NCBI GenBank assembly: GCA_016934355.1
Contig: JAFGTA010000192.1
Location: forward strand, 1-12,376
Reading direction: 5' to 3'
Origin: Candidatus Bathyarchaeota archaeon
GTDB taxonomy: Archaea; Thermoproteota; Bathyarchaeia; TCS64
DNA: 12,376 nucleotides
A program made the translations under genes and the position numbers. The notes beneath the pieces are model-generated. The model had not been told where the DNA came from. It made no database searches and saw nothing but the letters and a program-made list of their open reading frames with translations. Of the stretch, positions 11,777 to 12,376 are shown piece after piece; position 1 is the stretch's first letter; each line of letters starts with the position of its first letter.

Positions 11777-12376
11777 CGGACTACATGGGCATCCACAGGC
11801 TCAGGGAGAAGCCTTGCCGGGTAATAACTGGGCTGATGTCGGGTACATCGGCCGATGGGGTGACCGCCGCCGTCTCCAGAGTCTCGGGCACGGGCGCCGA
11901 CGCGGAGATCGAGCTCATCGGCTACAGGACCTACCCATACCCAGAGAAGATACATGCGAGGCTGTTCAATCTCTTTGCGAACGGCGCCTCAAGCCTCAGC
12001 GAGGCTTCCGAGCTCAACGCCGTCATCGGCCTCGAGTTCGCGGAGGCCGTGAACAGGGTCGTCGAGGAGGCTGGTTTCTCATTGGGCGAGATCGACCTCG
12101 TTGGCTCCCACGGTCAGACGGTCTGGCACCAGCCCGAGCTAAAAGATGTGGCGGGTCACAGCTACAGGTCCACCATGCAGATTGGTGAGCCCGCCATCAT
12201 CGCAAGGGAGGTCGGGGTGCCCGTGGTCGCGGACTTCAGGCAGGGCGACGTCGCGGCAGGCGGCGAGGGGGCGCCCCTGACTCCATACCTTGATTACGTG
12301 CTCCACCGCTCGGATTCCGCATCCAGAATTTTCCAGAATATCGGCGGTATCGCCAACCTGACATACCTGCCAGCGG
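11773..12376 (+). CDS. anmK: 1,6-anhydro-N-acetylmuramic acid kinase AnmK (3' end cut off by window edge)
   Basis: The frame is open for 201 codons to the right edge, about half the usual 370. The kinase hydrolyses the 1,6-anhydro bond of anhydroMurNAc and phosphorylates it to MurNAc-6-phosphate, the MurQ substrate. Motifs seen: ITGLMSGTSADGV at 18-30, GSHGQTVWHQP near 115-125, MQIGEPAIIAREVGVPVVAD near 135-154, DFRQGDVAAGGEGAPLTP (154-171) with the conserved aspartates that include the catalytic base, and FQNIGGIANLTYL near the edge. The residue after SADGV, usually aspartate in this family, is threonine (T31). GTG at 11773 is taken as the start because it overlaps the nagA stop as GTGA; ATG at 11785, in the same frame, is the alternative. 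AnhydroMurNAc arises from lytic transglycosylases, so this enzyme widens the range of wall fragments the operon can use. Confidence 0.93.
   Translation, partial: MTDYMGIHRLREKPCRVITGLMSGTSADGVTAAVSRVSGTGADAEIELIGYRTYPYPEKIHARLFNLFANGASSLSEASELNAVIGLEFAEAVNRVVEEAGFSLGEIDLVGSHGQTVWHQPELKDVAGHSYRSTMQIGEPAIIAREVGVPVVADFRQGDVAAGGEGAPLTPYLDYVLHRSDSASRIFQNIGGIANLTYLPA

Larger units (their letters stand above)
7525..12376 (+). other. MurNAc / peptidoglycan-fragment catabolic operon
   Basis: Six reading frames on one strand are locked together: kinase and murQ overlap by 8 nt, murQ and the mini-ORF by ATGA, the mini-ORF and namZ by ATGA, namZ and nagA by GTGA, and nagA and anmK by GTGA. Such packing indicates one transcript with coupled translation. 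Known biochemistry links all the enzymes: NamZ releases MurNAc, the BadF-type kinase and AnmK produce MurNAc-6-P from MurNAc and anhydroMurNAc, MurQ converts it to GlcNAc-6-P and D-lactate, and NagA yields GlcN-6-P and acetate. A NagB-type deaminase would be the next step but is not inside the window. Codon use and GC content match the surrounding genes, so any transfer from bacteria is not recent. Confidence 0.85.

Noticed and set aside
1..12376. CRISPR arrays, insertion sequences and tRNA or rRNA genes
   Set aside because: No direct-repeat arrays, transposase motifs, target-site duplications or cloverleaf patterns were seen on reading the window.

Overview
The window reads as GC-rich DNA from an archaeon, most likely a thermophilic member of the TACK/Thermoproteota side (Caldarchaeales- or Bathyarchaeia-like lineages are possible; the sequence does not settle which). 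The evidence is: TATA-like boxes about 25-30 nt ahead of several starts, with at least two apparently leaderless genes; an XPD-like iron-sulfur helicase; an archaeal-looking split-barrel flavoprotein; a tubulin/FtsZ-superfamily protein that is not ordinary FtsZ; and a small possible histone-fold protein.

Left region (1-2202). A minus-strand pair encodes a signal-peptide-bearing single-pass membrane protein (798-1778) and, with a 1-nt stop/start overlap, a tubulin-superfamily GTPase that runs off the left edge (1-798). A 223-nt AT-rich divergent region (1779-2001) with a palindromic TATA element and a 9-bp inverted repeat separates them from a 66-aa plus-strand gene (2002-2202), whose pattern fits a CENP-X-like histone fold.

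Middle region (2236-7490). An N-acyl-D-amino-acid deacylase (minus, 2236-3879) diverges from a LivH-type ABC permease (plus, 3983-4957). The permease meets tail-to-tail, with stop codons nested in one CTAG, a NimA-like/PPOX split-barrel flavoprotein (minus, 4954-5445). That gene diverges from an XPD/Rad3-like helicase with an added N-terminal zinc ribbon (5532-7490).

Right region (7525-12376). This is the main attraction: a tight operon with overlapping genes that encodes a nearly complete catabolic route for bacterial N-acetylmuramic acid (MurNAc). In order it holds a BadF/BadG-family amino-sugar kinase (NagK/MurK type), MurQ etherase, a 23-codon mini-ORF, NamZ exo-muramidase (DUF1343), NagA deacetylase, and AnmK anhydro-MurNAc kinase (cut off by the right edge). 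Together they would release MurNAc from peptidoglycan fragments, phosphorylate MurNAc or anhydroMurNAc to MurNAc-6-P, cleave off D-lactate to give GlcNAc-6-P, and deacetylate it to GlcN-6-P. Archaea do not make murein, and pseudomurein has no lactyl ether, so the inferred role is salvage of bacterial cell-wall debris. The D-amino-acid deacylase and the permease may feed the same lifestyle. All enzymes lack visible signal peptides, so the pathway would act on imported fragments.
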